64,000 nucleotides of DNA from Elioraea rosea (GCF_007644105.1 NZ_VFAC01000001.1:305582-369581); one strand, 5' to 3'. Shown: positions 54,136 to 63,920, numbered from the stretch's first letter. The notes: a model not told the origin generated them from the letters alone. Translations and numbers: made by a program.

Positions 54136-55299
54136 GTGGCGGCGATCACACTCGAGGGCATAGTCAAGTCGTTCGGCAGCACCGAGGTGCTGCGCGACAT
54201 CTCCCTTGCCATCGGCCATGGCGAGTTCATCACCCTCGTCGGCCCCTCCGGCTGCGGCAAGTCGACGCTGCTTCGCATCATCGCCGGTCTCGAGCGGCAG
54301 GATCGCGGGTCGATCGCCATCGGAGGCAGGCGCGTCGATGCGTTGAAGCCGGCCGAGCGCGGCGTGGCGATGGTGTTCCAGTCCTACGCCCTCTACCCGC
54401 ACATGAGCGTGGCGCGCAACATCGCCAACCCGCTCGAGATGCAGCGCCTGACGTTCGCCGAACGCCTCCCTTTGCTGCGCCTGCTGTCGCCGCGTCGCAG
54501 GCGGGTCATGCGGGAGATCATGCGCGACGTGGGCACGGTCGCGGCAGCGCTGCAGATCGACCATCTGCTGCCGCGCAAGCCCGCCCAGCTCTCCGGAGGG
54601 CAGCGCCAGCGCGTCGCGCTCGGACGCGCGATGGTGCGCCGCCCTGACGCGTTCCTGATGGACGAGCCGCTGTCCAATCTCGACGCGCGGCTCCGCGTTC
54701 ACATGCGGGGCGAACTCGCCGAGCTCCACAGGCGCCTCGGTGCCACCTTCGTGTTCGTCACGCACGACCAGACAGAGGCGATGACGATGTCGGACCGCGT
54801 GGCGCTGATGCTCGACGGCCGGATCGAGCAGCTCGGCACGCCAGCAGCGCTCTACGATACGCCCGACACGCTCGCCGTGGCCCAGTTCATCGGCTCGCCG
54901 CCCATCGCGGTGCTTCCCGTGACGGCCGAAGGTGGGCTCGTCGTGGCGGCGGGAACACGGCTTCGCCTCTCTGCCCTGGCCGGCGCGGCGATGCTCGGCC
55001 TGCGCGCGGAGGCGCTGGCGCCTGTCCGGAAGGGAACGCCCGGCGCACTACCGGCGATGCTGGCGCGGTCGGAGAACCTGGGCGCGGAGTGGCTGCTGCA
55101 CGCGACACTGGGCGATGCCGCGGCAACCCCTGTGGTCTGTCGGCTGACGGCCGAGGCGCATGCCACAGCGCGGGCTGACGGTCTTCTCGGCGAGAGGCTC
55201 TGGCTGATGCCGGACGCGTCACGTGCCCATCTGTTCGATGCCTCTGGCAGGCGGCTCGTTCCGGAGGCGCAGCGTGCGGCCGTCGAGGCTGTGGCATGA
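54136..55299 (+). CDS. ABC transporter ATPase of the CUT1/UgpC type
   Basis: A protein of about 387 residues. Walker A GPSGCGKSTLLRI, signature LSGGQRQRVALGRAM, Walker B FLMDEPLSNLDARLR and the switch region FVTHDQTEAMTMSDR are intact, followed by a C-terminal TOBE-type regulatory domain (~250-387), as in UgpC/MalK. The helical domain has an extra Arg-rich stretch (LLRLLSPRRRRVMREI). GTG 54136 has an AGGAGG 5 bases before it; GTG 54130 overlaps that site and is less likely. Next gene overlaps as ATGA. Confidence 0.9.
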   Translation: MAAITLEGIVKSFGSTEVLRDISLAIGHGEFITLVGPSGCGKSTLLRIIAGLERQDRGSIAIGGRRVDALKPAERGVAMVFQSYALYPHMSVARNIANPLEMQRLTFAERLPLLRLLSPRRRRVMREIMRDVGTVAAALQIDHLLPRKPAQLSGGQRQRVALGRAMVRRPDAFLMDEPLSNLDARLRVHMRGELAELHRRLGATFVFVTHDQTEAMTMSDRVALMLDGRIEQLGTPAALYDTPDTLAVAQFIGSPPIAVLPVTAEGGLVVAAGTRLRLSALAGAAMLGLRAEALAPVRKGTPGALPAMLARSENLGAEWLLHATLGDAAATPVVCRLTAEAHATARADGLLGERLWLMPDASRAHLFDASGRRLVPEAQRAAVEAVA

Positions 55300-56198
55300 G
55301 CACGGCGATCGCCCTTGCGGCAACGCGCGAACCGCTGCTGCGCGCGGGACATGCCTTTGCAGCGCCCGCCGCCTTGCTTCTCTTCCTGATCTACATCGTC
55401 CCCGTCGGCGTGCTGGCCTGGCTGAGCCTGACCGACTACGAGCTCGGCGCGGTGCGGACCGAGTTCCTGGGGCTCGCGAACTTCGAGCGGGCGCTGGCCG
55501 ATCCGGTGTTCAGGCGCTCCATCGTCAACACCTTCGCCTATGTCGCGATCGTGCTGCCCGGCGGCGTCGGGCTCGGGTTGCTCGCGGCGCTGCTCGTCCA
55601 CCGGCGGATCCGGACGCGATCGCTGTACGAGGTCATCTACTTCCTGCCCGTCACCTCGACGCTGATCGCGATGGCCACGGTGTGGCAGTTCCTGCTGCAT
55701 CCGCGCCTCGGGCCGGTGCGCGAGATCACGCTCGGGCTCGGCCTCGGCGAAGTGGCCTTCCTGTCCGATCCGACGCTCGTCCTGCCCTCGCTTGCCGCGA
55801 TCGGCATCTGGCAGCTCGTCGGCTTCAACATGATCCTGTTCCTCGCCGGCCTCTCTGCCATCCCGCGTGATCTCTACGAAGCCGCAGCACTCGATGGGGC
55901 TGGCGGGCCGGTCGATCGCTTCCTCAGGGTCACATGGCCGCTGCTCGGCCCGACGACGATGTTCGTGACCATCACGACCTCGATCACGGCCTTCAAGGTG
56001 TTCGACACGGTCGCAGTGCTGACGCAGGGCGGGCCGACCGGTGCGTCCGAGGTGCTGCTCTATGCGATCTATCTCGAAGGCTTCCAGTATTTCCGCATCG
56101 GCTACGCCGCAGCGCTGACGCTGATCTTCCTCGCCTTCATCCTCGTCTTCTCGGTCATGCAGGCCGCGGCGCTCGACCGACGGGTGCACTACGGATGA
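55296..56198 (+). CDS. ABC permease, CUT1 family (UgpA-like)
   Basis: A 300-residue permease with six membrane helices. LFLIYIVPVGVLAWLSLTDY is the first helix of MalF/UgpA-type permeases. The EAA loop, which contacts the ATPase, is DLYEAAALDGAGGPVDRF, followed by VTWPLLGPT. It pairs with the next permease and overlaps both neighbours by four bases. Confidence 0.92.
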   Translation: MSTAIALAATREPLLRAGHAFAAPAALLLFLIYIVPVGVLAWLSLTDYELGAVRTEFLGLANFERALADPVFRRSIVNTFAYVAIVLPGGVGLGLLAALLVHRRIRTRSLYEVIYFLPVTSTLIAMATVWQFLLHPRLGPVREITLGLGLGEVAFLSDPTLVLPSLAAIGIWQLVGFNMILFLAGLSAIPRDLYEAAALDGAGGPVDRFLRVTWPLLGPTTMFVTITTSITAFKVFDTVAVLTQGGPTGASEVLLYAIYLEGFQYFRIGYAAALTLIFLAFILVFSVMQAAALDRRVHYG

Positions 56199-56989
56199 TC
56201 GCGCACGCAATGCTCGCCCTCGGCGGCGCGGTGATGCTCGCACCCTTCCTCTGGATGCTGCTGACGAGCCTGCGCCCGGCTTCCGGAGTGTTCGGCGGCT
56301 TCAGCCTCGCCGCGCTCGAGGGCTTCGGAAACTACGCCTACGCGCTCGAGACCGCACCGCTGCTCCGCTTCATGCTGAACGGCGTCATCGTCTGCGCGGG
56401 CATCCTCGTCGTGCAGCTGCTCGTCGCCATCCCCTGCGCCTATGCGCTCGCGAAACTGCCGTTCCGCGGCCGCGGCGCGATGTTCGGCCTCGTCCTCGCC
56501 GCGCTGTGCATCCCGATCCAGGTCCCGGCGCTGCCGCTCTATCTCGGCCTCGCCCATGTCGGGCTGCTCGACACCTATCTCGCGATGATGCTGCCCTTCT
56601 TCCTCTCCGTCTTCGCGATCTTCCTGTTCCGCCAGTTCTTCAAGTCCTTCCCCGACGAGATCATCCAGGCCGCCCGGCTCGACGGCGCGGGCGAGTTCGA
56701 GATCGTGTGGCGCTTCGTCGCTCCGTCCGCGCTTCCCGCCATTGCTGCGTTCTCGATCTTTTCCGTCGTCGCGCACTGGAACGATCTCTACTGGCCGCTG
56801 ATCGTCATCACCGAGACGCGCCTCGCCCCGCCGCCGCTCGGGATGCTCTACTTCCGCGACGTGGAGACTGGGTCGAACTACGGCGCGCTGATGGCGGGCG
56901 CGACCATCATCACCGCGCCCCTCGTCATCGCCTTCCTCGTCGCCCGGCGGCGCTTCATCCAGGGCGTCACCATGACCGGGCTGAAATGA
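56195..56989 (+). CDS. ABC permease, CUT1 family (UgpE-like)
   Basis: A 264-residue permease of the MalG/UgpE type. PFLWMLLTSLRPASGVF is the typical first periplasmic segment; the EAA loop is EIIQAARLDGAGEFEIVWRF and HWNDLYWPLIV is the conserved 'W-N-x-x-W/F' block near the C-terminus. It starts by ATGA overlap and ends 31 bases before the binding protein. Confidence 0.92.
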   Translation: MIAHAMLALGGAVMLAPFLWMLLTSLRPASGVFGGFSLAALEGFGNYAYALETAPLLRFMLNGVIVCAGILVVQLLVAIPCAYALAKLPFRGRGAMFGLVLAALCIPIQVPALPLYLGLAHVGLLDTYLAMMLPFFLSVFAIFLFRQFFKSFPDEIIQAARLDGAGEFEIVWRFVAPSALPAIAAFSIFSVVAHWNDLYWPLIVITETRLAPPPLGMLYFRDVETGSNYGALMAGATIITAPLVIAFLVARRRFIQGVTMTGLK

Positions 56990-57020
56990 CCCGTTCCCCC
57001 GTACCACCAGGAGACCTGCC

Positions 57021-58313
57021 ATGACGATCACACGTCGCGGCCTCGGCGCGCTCGCCGCAGGCCTCGCCTCCACGGCCGCACCGCCGACGCGCGCGCAGGC
57101 GCCGGTCACGCTCGAGGTGTTCTACGCCTTCCCCTCGTTCGCGCGGTTCCACGAGCCCGTGGCGAAGATGTTCATGGAGGCGAACCCGACGATCCGGATC
57201 AATTTCCGCGCGCCGGCTCCGTCCTACGACGAGGGCCACCAGACCGTGATGCGGCAGGCGCTGACGAACCAGCTTCCGGACGTGTTCTATTCGGGCTTCC
57301 ACCTCCTGCCCGAGCTGGCTCGAGCGCTTGCCCGCCGAGGCCAGATCGTGGAGCTCGACGCGATGCTCGCCGGGGAAGGCGAGACGTTCCGTCGCGAGAA
57401 CTACAGCGACCGCATCCTTGCCCTCGGGCAGGTCGACGGGAAGCTCTACGGCCTCGCCTTCAACGCCTCCAACCCGATCCTCTATGTCAACGCCGACCTC
57501 GCACGCCGCGCCGGCGCAGACCCCGACGCACTGCCGAGCGAGTGGGACGAGCTGATCGCCCTCGCGGGCAGGATCAACAGCCCGTCCGAGGGCATCAACG
57601 GCATCGCCTATGACGTGCATGGCTGGCCCGATGGCTGGCTGTTCGAGGCGATGATCACGCAGAACGGCGGGCGCCTCCTGAAGGCGGACGACAGTGCCGT
57701 GGCGTTCGATGACGGCACCGGCCTTGCCGCGCTGCGCATCTTCCGCCGGTTCGTGACCGAAGGCGGGATGCAGCTGATCGACTGGAACCAGTCGCGCCAG
57801 CAGTTCGGTGCGGGCAAGATCGGCATCTACGCCGCGAGCCCTGCCAACCTCCAGCAGATCAACGGCCTCGTCGGCGAGAAGTTCGCGCTCAGGACGCACA
57901 CCTTCCCGATCACCGACAAGGCGAACGGACGCATCCCGACGGGCGGCAACGGCGCGGTGATCCTCGCCCGCGACGATGCGAGGCGCAGGGCGGCCTGGGA
58001 GTTCCTGAAGTTCGTCACCGGACCGGAGGCGCAGAAGGTCGTCGTCGAGATGACCGGCTACCTGCCGACCAACCTCCGCGCGGTCGGCGACGCCTTCCTC
58101 GGCCCGTGGTACCGCGCCAACCCCAACGCGCTCACCCCCGTCCGCCAGGCCGACCGCGCAGGGCCATGGGGCGGCTACCCGGGCGGGAACAATGTGCGGA
58201 TCTGGCGTGCCCAGCGCGACGTGATCGCCCTCGTGATGCGGGGCGATCTCACGCCGGAGGCCGGGCTCCAGCGCCTTGTATCGGAGACCAACATGCTGAT
58301 GAAGGGCGCCTGA
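57021..58313 (+). CDS. Extracellular solute-binding protein, family 1 (CUT1 importer)
   Basis: A 430-residue periplasmic protein with a Tat-like leader (TRRGLGALAAGLASTAA, twin Arg at residues 5-6). The mature domain starts VTLEVFYAFP and has PDVFYSGFHLLPELA and YGLAFNASNPILYVNADLA, the pattern of UgpB/MalE-like glycerol-phosphate and sugar-binding proteins. Substrate is not readable; a phosphonate or glycerol-phosphate compound would fit the neighbouring PhnW-like gene. A terminator follows. Confidence 0.88.
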   Translation: MTITRRGLGALAAGLASTAAPPTRAQAPVTLEVFYAFPSFARFHEPVAKMFMEANPTIRINFRAPAPSYDEGHQTVMRQALTNQLPDVFYSGFHLLPELARALARRGQIVELDAMLAGEGETFRRENYSDRILALGQVDGKLYGLAFNASNPILYVNADLARRAGADPDALPSEWDELIALAGRINSPSEGINGIAYDVHGWPDGWLFEAMITQNGGRLLKADDSAVAFDDGTGLAALRIFRRFVTEGGMQLIDWNQSRQQFGAGKIGIYAASPANLQQINGLVGEKFALRTHTFPITDKANGRIPTGGNGAVILARDDARRRAAWEFLKFVTGPEAQKVVVEMTGYLPTNLRAVGDAFLGPWYRANPNALTPVRQADRAGPWGGYPGGNNVRIWRAQRDVIALVMRGDLTPEAGLQRLVSETNMLMKGA

Positions 58314-58330
58314 GCCGCTTCGATCCGGTG

Positions 58331-58358
58331 AGGGGCGGGGCCGGTCCCTGCCCCTTTT
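58331..58358 (+). terminator. Intrinsic terminator after the ABC importer
   Basis: Stem AGGGGC-G-GGG, loop CCGGT, CCC-T-GCCCCT, then TTTT. Nine pairs plus one wobble, followed by four T (58355-58358). It ends the PhnW-ABC transcription unit. Confidence 0.8.
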
Positions 58359-58415
58359 CGTTGCCGCCCGGTTGCGCGACACTCCCCCGAGCCACGCCGC
58401 GGAGGAGTAGAGACC

Positions 58416-59804
58416 ATGCGCGCAAACAGCCTTCACACCCTCGACCTCGCCCATGTCGTGCACCAGCAGACCGACCTCGACGCGCACCAGCGCGAAGGCG
58501 CGGTGCTGATCTCGCGCGGCGACGGCGTGCACGTGTGGGACACCGAGGGGAACAAGTACATCGAGGCGATGGCCGGCCTCTGGTGCGCCTCGCTCGGCTT
58601 CTCCGAGAAGCGGCTTGCGGACGCCGCATACAAGCAGCTCCTGCAGCTCCCCTACTACCATACGTTCTTCCAGAAGGGGCACGAGCCCTCGGTGCGGCTT
58701 GCTGAGAAGCTTGCCGCGCTCGCGCCGGGCGACCTCAACCACGTGATGTTCCAGTGCTCGGGGTCGGAGGCGAACGACGCCGCGATCAAGGTCATCTGGT
58801 ACTACAACAACCTGATCGGCCGGCCGCAGAAGAAGAAGCTGATCGGGCGCATCCGCGGCTATCACGGCAACACGGTCGCCGCCGCCTCGGTGTCGGGCCA
58901 GCCGCACATGCACGCGGATTTCGACCTGCCGTTCGGCGGGCGCTTCTTCCACCTCTCCAACCCGAACTACTACCGCGCGCATGAGCCCGGCGAGACCGAG
59001 GAGCAGTTCTCCGCCCGCATGGCGGCGGAGCTCGAGGCGCTGATCGAGCGCGAGGGTGCGGACACGATCGCTGCGATGTTCGCCGAGCCCGTGCAGGGCG
59101 GCGGCGGCGCCATCACGCCACCGCGCGGGTATTTCGAGGCGATCCAGCCGATCCTGAAGAAGAACGACATCATGCTCGTCGCCGACGAGGTGATCTGCGG
59201 CTTCGGCCGCACCGGCAATCTCTGGGGCACCGAAACCTACGGGCTCGAGCCGGATATCCTCACCTGCGCCAAGCAGCTCTCGGCAAGCTACCAGCCGATC
59301 AGCGCCACCATCATCTCCGACCGCATCTTCGCCGCCCTCATCGAGGGCAGCCGCAAGAACGGCAGCTTCGGCCACGGCTTCACCTACGGCTCGCACCCGG
59401 TCGCCTGCGCCGTCGCGCTCGAGACGCTCGCGATCTACGAGGAGCGCGACATCCTCGGCCATGTGCGGAAGGTCTCGCCCGCGTTCCTTTCCGGCCTCGA
59501 GAAGTTCCGCGATCATCCGCTCGTTGGCGACGTGCGCGGGGTGGGGCTGATCGCAGGCGTCGAGGTGATGGCCGACAAGGCGACGCGCACGCCCTTCGAG
59601 CCGTCGCGCAAGGCGGGCCTCGTCGTGCAGCAGGCCTGCCAGGATGCCGGGCTGATCGTGCGCGCGATCGGCGACCGCATCGCCTTCACCCCGCCGCTTA
59701 TCATGACGGAGGCCGATATCGCCGCGATGTGCGACGCCTTCGGCAAGGGTCTAGACGCGGCCTGGGCGCAGCTCCGCTCGGACATGGCGCACGCGGCAGA
59801 GTAA
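58416..59804 (+). CDS. Class III aminotransferase (aspartate aminotransferase family)
   Basis: A 462-residue PLP-dependent omega-aminotransferase. [18 protein letters not shown], the [17 protein letters not shown] block (PLP-binding Asp) and the catalytic Lys in [15 protein letters not shown] are all typical. The N-terminal region ('[11 protein letters not shown]') resembles the taurine-pyruvate, putrescine and beta-alanine branch, so pyruvate is the likely acceptor. A GGAGGAG ribosome-binding site precedes ATG 58416. It lies after the terminator and is followed by fhs, so it may be a separate unit. Confidence 0.88.
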   Translation: MRANSLHTLDLAHVVHQQTDLDAHQREGAVLISRGDGVHVWDTEGNKYIEAMAGLWCASLGFSEKRLADAAYKQLLQLPYYHTFFQKGHEPSVRLAEKLAALAPGDLNHVMFQCSGSEANDAAIKVIWYYNNLIGRPQKKKLIGRIRGYHGNTVAAASVSGQPHMHADFDLPFGGRFFHLSNPNYYRAHEPGETEEQFSARMAAELEALIEREGADTIAAMFAEPVQGGGGAITPPRGYFEAIQPILKKNDIMLVADEVICGFGRTGNLWGTETYGLEPDILTCAKQLSASYQPISATIISDRIFAALIEGSRKNGSFGHGFTYGSHPVACAVALETLAIYEERDILGHVRKVSPAFLSGLEKFRDHPLVGDVRGVGLIAGVEVMADKATRTPFEPSRKAGLVVQQACQDAGLIVRAIGDRIAFTPPLIMTEADIAAMCDAFGKGLDAAWAQLRSDMAHAAE

Positions 59805-59812
59805 CCGTCTTG

Positions 59813-59856
59813 CCTCCCTCGTTCCGTCGCGGCACAAGCGCGACGGAACAGGGAGG
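59813..59856 (+). promoter_or_regulatory. RBS-sequestering stem-loop in the fhs leader
   Basis: Left arm CCTCCCT (59813-59819), bulged C, GTTCCGTCGC (59821-59830); loop of 9; right arm GCGACGGAAC (59840-59849) plus AGGGAGG (59850-59856). All 17 pairs are Watson-Crick. The right arm ends with the Shine-Dalgarno AGGGAGG for the fhs ATG at 59866, so folding would hide it. There is no T-run, so it is not a normal terminator. Confidence 0.75.
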
Positions 59857-59865
59857 AATGACAGC

Positions 59866-61536
59866 ATGAGCCAGGGCTCCGATCTCGAGATCGCGCGCGC
59901 CGCAACGCTTCGCCCGATCGGCGAGATCGCAGAGAGAGCCGGGGTTCCGGACGAGGCCCTCTCCCCCTTCGGCAAGTACAAGGCCAAGGTCGCGCTAGAG
60001 GCTGTGGTCAACCGGCCGGCCAGGGGCAAGCTCGTTCTCGTCACCGGCATCAACCCCACCCCTGCAGGCGAGGGTAAAACGACGACGACGGTCGGGCTGA
60101 CGGACGCGCTCCGCCGCATCGGCGTGCGCGCCATGGCCGCCCTTCGCGAGCCCTCGCTCGGCCCCTGCTTCGGCACCAAGGGCGGCGCGACGGGCGGCGG
60201 CTACGCGCAGGTCGTGCCGATGGAGGACATCAACCTCCACTTCACAGGCGACTTCCACGCGATCACTTCGGCGAACAACCTGCTCGCCGCGATGATCGAC
60301 AACCACATCTACTGGGGCAACGCGCTCGGCCTCGACAGCCGCCGCATCTCCTGGCGGCGTTCGATCGACATGAACGACCGTGCGCTCAGGCACATCACCC
60401 AGAGCCTCGGCGGCATGGCGAACGGCTTCCCGCGCGAGGATGGGTTCGACATCACGGTCGCCTCGGAGGTGATGGCGGTGTTCTGCCTCGCCAACGACCT
60501 TGCCGACCTGCAGGCCCGGCTCGGGCGCATGATCGTCGGCCAGCGGCGCGATGGCTCCTCCGTCACCACCGCCGAGCTGAAGGCCGATGGCGCGATGGCG
60601 GTGCTGCTGCGCGATGCGCTCGCCCCCAACCTGGTGCAGACGCTCGAGGGCACGCCTGTGTTCATCCATGGCGGGCCCTTCGCCAACATCGCGCATGGCT
60701 GCAACAGCGTGATCGCGACCAGGGCGGCGCTTTCGCTCGCCGACGTGGTCGTGACCGAGGCGGGCTTCGGCTGCGACCTCGGCGCGGAGAAGTTCCTCGA
60801 CATCAAGTGCCGCCAGGCGGGGCTCTCGCCTTCCGCCGGCGTGATCGTCGCGACCGTGCGCGCGCTCAAGATGCATGGCGGCGTCGCGAAGGCCGATCTC
60901 GGGCGCGAGGATGTCCCGGCTGTCCGCCGCGGCGTGGTGAACCTCACCCGCCATATCGAGAACCTCTCGGGCTTCGGCATTCCCGTTCTCGTCGGCCTCA
61001 ACCGGTTCACCACCGACACCGATGCCGAGATCGAGGCCGTGAAGCAGGCCGTCGCCGAGGCAGGGGCGGAGGCGCATCTCTGCACCCACTGGTCGGATGG
61101 CGGGGCGGGCGCGGAGAGCCTCGCGCGGGCGGTAATGGCACGCGTCGAGACCGCGCCGGCCGCCTTCACGCCGCTCTATCCCGAGGGGATGGGGCTTGCA
61201 GAGAAGATCCGCACCATCGCCACGCGCATCTACCGCGCCGCCGACATCGCGATCGCCCCGGCCGCTGCGAAACGGCTCGAGGGGTTCGAGAAGGCAGGCT
61301 TCGGCCACCTGCCGATCTGCGTCGCCAAGACGCAGTACAGCTTCTCTGCCGATCCCACGCTTCTCGGCGCGCCGACTGGCCATGTGCTGCCTGTCCGCGA
61401 GGTAAGGCTGTCGGCCGGTGCGGGGTTCGTCGTGGCACTTGCGGGGGATGTCATGACGATGCCGGGCCTGCCCAAGGTTCCGGCCGCGGAAACGATCCGC
61501 CTCGACGCTGCGGGCAACATCGAGGGCCTGTTCTGA
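59866..61536 (+). CDS. fhs: Formate-tetrahydrofolate ligase
   Basis: A 556-residue enzyme that makes 10-formyl-THF from formate, THF and ATP. The family P-loop is [18 protein letters not shown] (about residues 65-82), and [20 protein letters not shown] is the conserved substrate region. [13 protein letters not shown] is another block. Length is normal. It supplies one-carbon units that also feed MetH. The start ATG 59866 is 9 bases after AGGGAGG, which sits in the stem-loop described separately. Confidence 0.97.
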   Translation: MSQGSDLEIARAATLRPIGEIAERAGVPDEALSPFGKYKAKVALEAVVNRPARGKLVLVTGINPTPAGEGKTTTTVGLTDALRRIGVRAMAALREPSLGPCFGTKGGATGGGYAQVVPMEDINLHFTGDFHAITSANNLLAAMIDNHIYWGNALGLDSRRISWRRSIDMNDRALRHITQSLGGMANGFPREDGFDITVASEVMAVFCLANDLADLQARLGRMIVGQRRDGSSVTTAELKADGAMAVLLRDALAPNLVQTLEGTPVFIHGGPFANIAHGCNSVIATRAALSLADVVVTEAGFGCDLGAEKFLDIKCRQAGLSPSAGVIVATVRALKMHGGVAKADLGREDVPAVRRGVVNLTRHIENLSGFGIPVLVGLNRFTTDTDAEIEAVKQAVAEAGAEAHLCTHWSDGGAGAESLARAVMARVETAPAAFTPLYPEGMGLAEKIRTIATRIYRAADIAIAPAAAKRLEGFEKAGFGHLPICVAKTQYSFSADPTLLGAPTGHVLPVREVRLSAGAGFVVALAGDVMTMPGLPKVPAAETIRLDAAGNIEGLF

Positions 61537-61537
61537 C

Positions 61538-61560
61538 CGGGCGCAGCCTGACCGCGCCCG
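61538..61560. terminator. Hairpin between convergent fhs and membrane-protein genes
   Basis: CGGGCGC (61538-61544) and GCGCCCG (61554-61560) form a perfect 7-base stem with 9-base loop just after the fhs stop. Neither strand has a T-run, so it may only protect 3' ends or act weakly as a shared terminator. Confidence 0.35.
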
Positions 61561-61569
61561 CTCCGGGTC

Positions 61570-62781
61570 CTACATGACGACGCCCAGGAGGACCTTGAGA
61601 AGCTCCTCCAGCGGCATCATCGTCAGCAGGAGCGGGGCGAGCGGTGCAAGGGTCGCGAGCGTCACCTGGGTAACGGCCTGCTTGGTCACGGGCACGATCT
61701 GCATGCCGCGAACCACGCTCACGACGTTGTTCAGATCGGCCATGGACTGGATGTCGGCCGTTCCGAGCAGCGGCTCGGATTGCGGGGGATCGTCGCGCAG
61801 CCACTTCGCATCGAAGCCGCGCGCATAGCTCTGGGCGAATGCACCGTACTCGCGGTTGCCGCGGCGCTTGGCCGCAGCCAGTTGCGGCGTGAACACGAGC
61901 AGCGGTCCGAGCACCATCAGCAGCATGAAGGCGACGATGACCGCGATCTCGAGCTTGTAGTCGGCGAGCGACGCACCGGCGAGCAGGATCGCGTCGGCCA
62001 ACACGGCAGCGAGAAGCACCCCATGCGTGGCCGCCAGAAGGGTCAGCGCGTGCGCGATGCCACCCAGGAACGCCAGCCCGCCTACGCCATCGGGGTGGAT
62101 CGGCAGGATACGAAGCTTGATCCGCGAGACCTGCCAGAGAAACCGTGCCCAGATGAACAGGCGGAAATACCAGCGCACCAGCAGGAACTGCGAGATCGGC
62201 AGGCTCGCGTAACAGAACCAGAGCCCAGCGACAGTCAGCACGCCGCCCCCAGGACCCGGGATCGTGTACCAAGTCGAGACGTCGAGAGCGATGAACTGGC
62301 GCCAGATCACGGTGACGCCGACGGCATAGACGAAGGCGACGAGCAGCAGCTCCGCAATGACCGAGTCGCGCAGCCGCATCGCCGATGCGATCGCCTCGCT
62401 GAACCGATCTCGGGCCGTCTCGGGAATCAGGTCGCGCTCGAAGAACTGCTCGACAAGCCCTCTGACGCGCTGGTGCACGATCAGCTCCGCCGCGATCAGG
62501 AGCGGCAAACCGATGAGAAAGCGGATATGCGTGGAAATGTCGCGAAGGAACGGCACCTCGACCTCTCCGCCCCACAGCCGTCCTTCAACGGCCGACAGCA
62601 GCAGGAGCGGCGCCCAGGCAGCCAGCGAGATGATCACGATCCGCCGCTTCAGAAGCGTCAGCGCATCGTCCTCGAGATGGAGACGCCGCAGGATCTGGAA
62701 CAACGGTCCGCCGATGACCAGCGAGAAATCCGTCGTGATCGGGAAGGGGCTCGCCCTGTTGGGGGCAGAGGGGGGCTGCAT
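61570..62781 (-). CDS. Polytopic membrane protein, unknown
   Basis: A protein of about 403 residues with roughly six membrane segments (LISLAAWAPLLLL, HIRFLIGLPLLIAAELIV, LLLVAFVYAVGVTVIW, a long ILLRWYFRLF region, and two late helices). The extramembrane loop LRILPIHPDGVGGLAFLG and ARGFDAKWLRDD are distinctive but I do not recognise the family. ATG 62781 (MQPPSAPNRA) is chosen; the upstream frame to 62877 is Arg/Gly-rich. Confidence 0.7.
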   Translation of the reverse strand: MQPPSAPNRASPFPITTDFSLVIGGPLFQILRRLHLEDDALTLLKRRIVIISLAAWAPLLLLSAVEGRLWGGEVEVPFLRDISTHIRFLIGLPLLIAAELIVHQRVRGLVEQFFERDLIPETARDRFSEAIASAMRLRDSVIAELLLVAFVYAVGVTVIWRQFIALDVSTWYTIPGPGGGVLTVAGLWFCYASLPISQFLLVRWYFRLFIWARFLWQVSRIKLRILPIHPDGVGGLAFLGGIAHALTLLAATHGVLLAAVLADAILLAGASLADYKLEIAVIVAFMLLMVLGPLLVFTPQLAAAKRRGNREYGAFAQSYARGFDAKWLRDDPPQSEPLLGTADIQSMADLNNVVSVVRGMQIVPVTKQAVTQVTLATLAPLAPLLLTMMPLEELLKVLLGVVM

Positions 62782-63044
62782 TCGTCCGGGACCTCTCCAC
62801 ACCCTCCGTTCGCCGTGGCCGGCCGATGGAATGCCCGCGTAGGCCGTCGCACGTCGCGCTGATCCGCCCTGCCCCACGCCCTCGGTTCAGCCCCGGAAGA
62901 ATCCGAAGGGATCGCGATCGAAACGGCGCGCCATATAGTGCGCGCGGCGCGGGCCGTCCGCAACCATGTTTCGTTGCGGATCCCGCACCCCGCGGACCGT
63001 TCTAGCCAAGCGGCCGGGACGCGTCCTGCCGTCTCGCCGGTCCG
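62782..63044. other. Intergenic region with a perfect stem
   Basis: No convincing gene. It contains TCCGCAAC (62957-62964), CATGTTTC, GTTGCGGA (62973-62980), a perfect 8-base inverted repeat. The N-formylglutamate amidohydrolase on the minus strand ends at 63045, so the stem lies about 65 bases past its stop and about 180 bases before the membrane-protein start. Confidence 0.35.
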
Positions 63045-63917
63045 CTACCCGAGCGCCCGCGACCGTGCCCGCGCATAGTCGCACACCGCCGCGGCAAGGT
63101 CGCCCATCGCCGCCTGCACGCGCGCGAAGCCCTCGTTGCGCACGTGCACCGCCTCGTTCATGAAGAGGTCACGCCGGATCTCGACCTGCAGCGAGTGCCG
63201 GCCCGTCGCCGGGTCGCCGTAGCGGCGCACGATCTCGGCCCCCTTGTACGGATCGTTCACCGCGACGTCGAAGCCGAAGCGCTCGAGCGTCTCCTTCACC
63301 AGACGGGTGAAGCCCGGCTCGCACGAGGTGCCGTCCCGGTCGCCGAGAACGATGTCGCGCCGCCGCGTCCCGGCTGCATCGGGCGTCATTCCGTTGGCGA
63401 CCGACTTCATCGAGTGGCAATCGATATGCCAGACGGCGCCATGGGCACGGTGCGCACGGTCGAGCGCGCCCTTCAGCGCGGCATGGTAGCGGCGCCAGTA
63501 GCGGGCGATGCGCCGCTCCACCTCCGCGACGGTCAGTCGCCGGTCATAGACGAACAGGCCCGGGACGACGGCGCGGCGGATGAGGCCGATGCCGAGATCG
63601 CTCTTCGGCCCGGGCTTCAGCGGAGCCGGCCACTCGCCCTCGATGAGGCGCGGGTCGATGTCGTCCGGCGCGCGGTTCCCATCGATGTAGCTTCGGGGGA
63701 ACAGCGCAGCCAAAAGCACCGCGCCATGCTCGGGTGCGGCGGAGAACAGCTCCTCGACGAACGCATCCTCCGCCCCCCGCAGGGCGGAGACGGGGAGCAC
63801 GGCACCGAAATCGTCGGGGTAGACGCGCCCCGAATGCGGGCTGTCGAACACGACCGGCACGGGCGCGACCCCGCGTGGCGGATCGTGCCGGACAAGCACG
63901 CCGGGCACGAGGTGCAT
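63045..63917 (-). CDS. N-formylglutamate amidohydrolase
   Basis: A 290-residue metal-dependent deformylase of the HutG type, which hydrolyses N-formylglutamate to glutamate and formate. VVFDSPHSGRVYPDDFG (about residues 23-39), NRAPDDIDPRL and AVWHIDCHSMKS carry the likely metal ligands. The C-terminal FDVAVNDPYKGAEIVRRYG is the family finish. No other hut genes are in the window. The formate it would release could be used by Fhs nearby; that link is inference. Confidence 0.92.
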   Translation of the reverse strand: MHLVPGVLVRHDPPRGVAPVPVVFDSPHSGRVYPDDFGAVLPVSALRGAEDAFVEELFSAAPEHGAVLLAALFPRSYIDGNRAPDDIDPRLIEGEWPAPLKPGPKSDLGIGLIRRAVVPGLFVYDRRLTVAEVERRIARYWRRYHAALKGALDRAHRAHGAVWHIDCHSMKSVANGMTPDAAGTRRRDIVLGDRDGTSCEPGFTRLVKETLERFGFDVAVNDPYKGAEIVRRYGDPATGRHSLQVEIRRDLFMNEAVHVRNEGFARVQAAMGDLAAAVCDYARARSRALG

Positions 63918-63920
63918 GGC

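Noticed and set aside
56967..59516. 849-codon frame antisense to the binding protein and aminotransferase
   Set aside because: Covers two well-identified plus-strand genes and a terminator; no recognisable domain.
59858..59869. Three-codon leader frame (ATG-ACA-GCA-TGA) overlapping the fhs start
   Set aside because: The Shine-Dalgarno is one base from this ATG, too close for normal initiation; kept only as a note under the fhs stem-loop.
62887..62967. Small minus-strand frame ending in an RRFDRDPFGFFRG-type tail
   Set aside because: The tail looks protein-like, but there is no ribosome-binding site at the ATG and the only upstream extension is Arg-rich; too weak to call.
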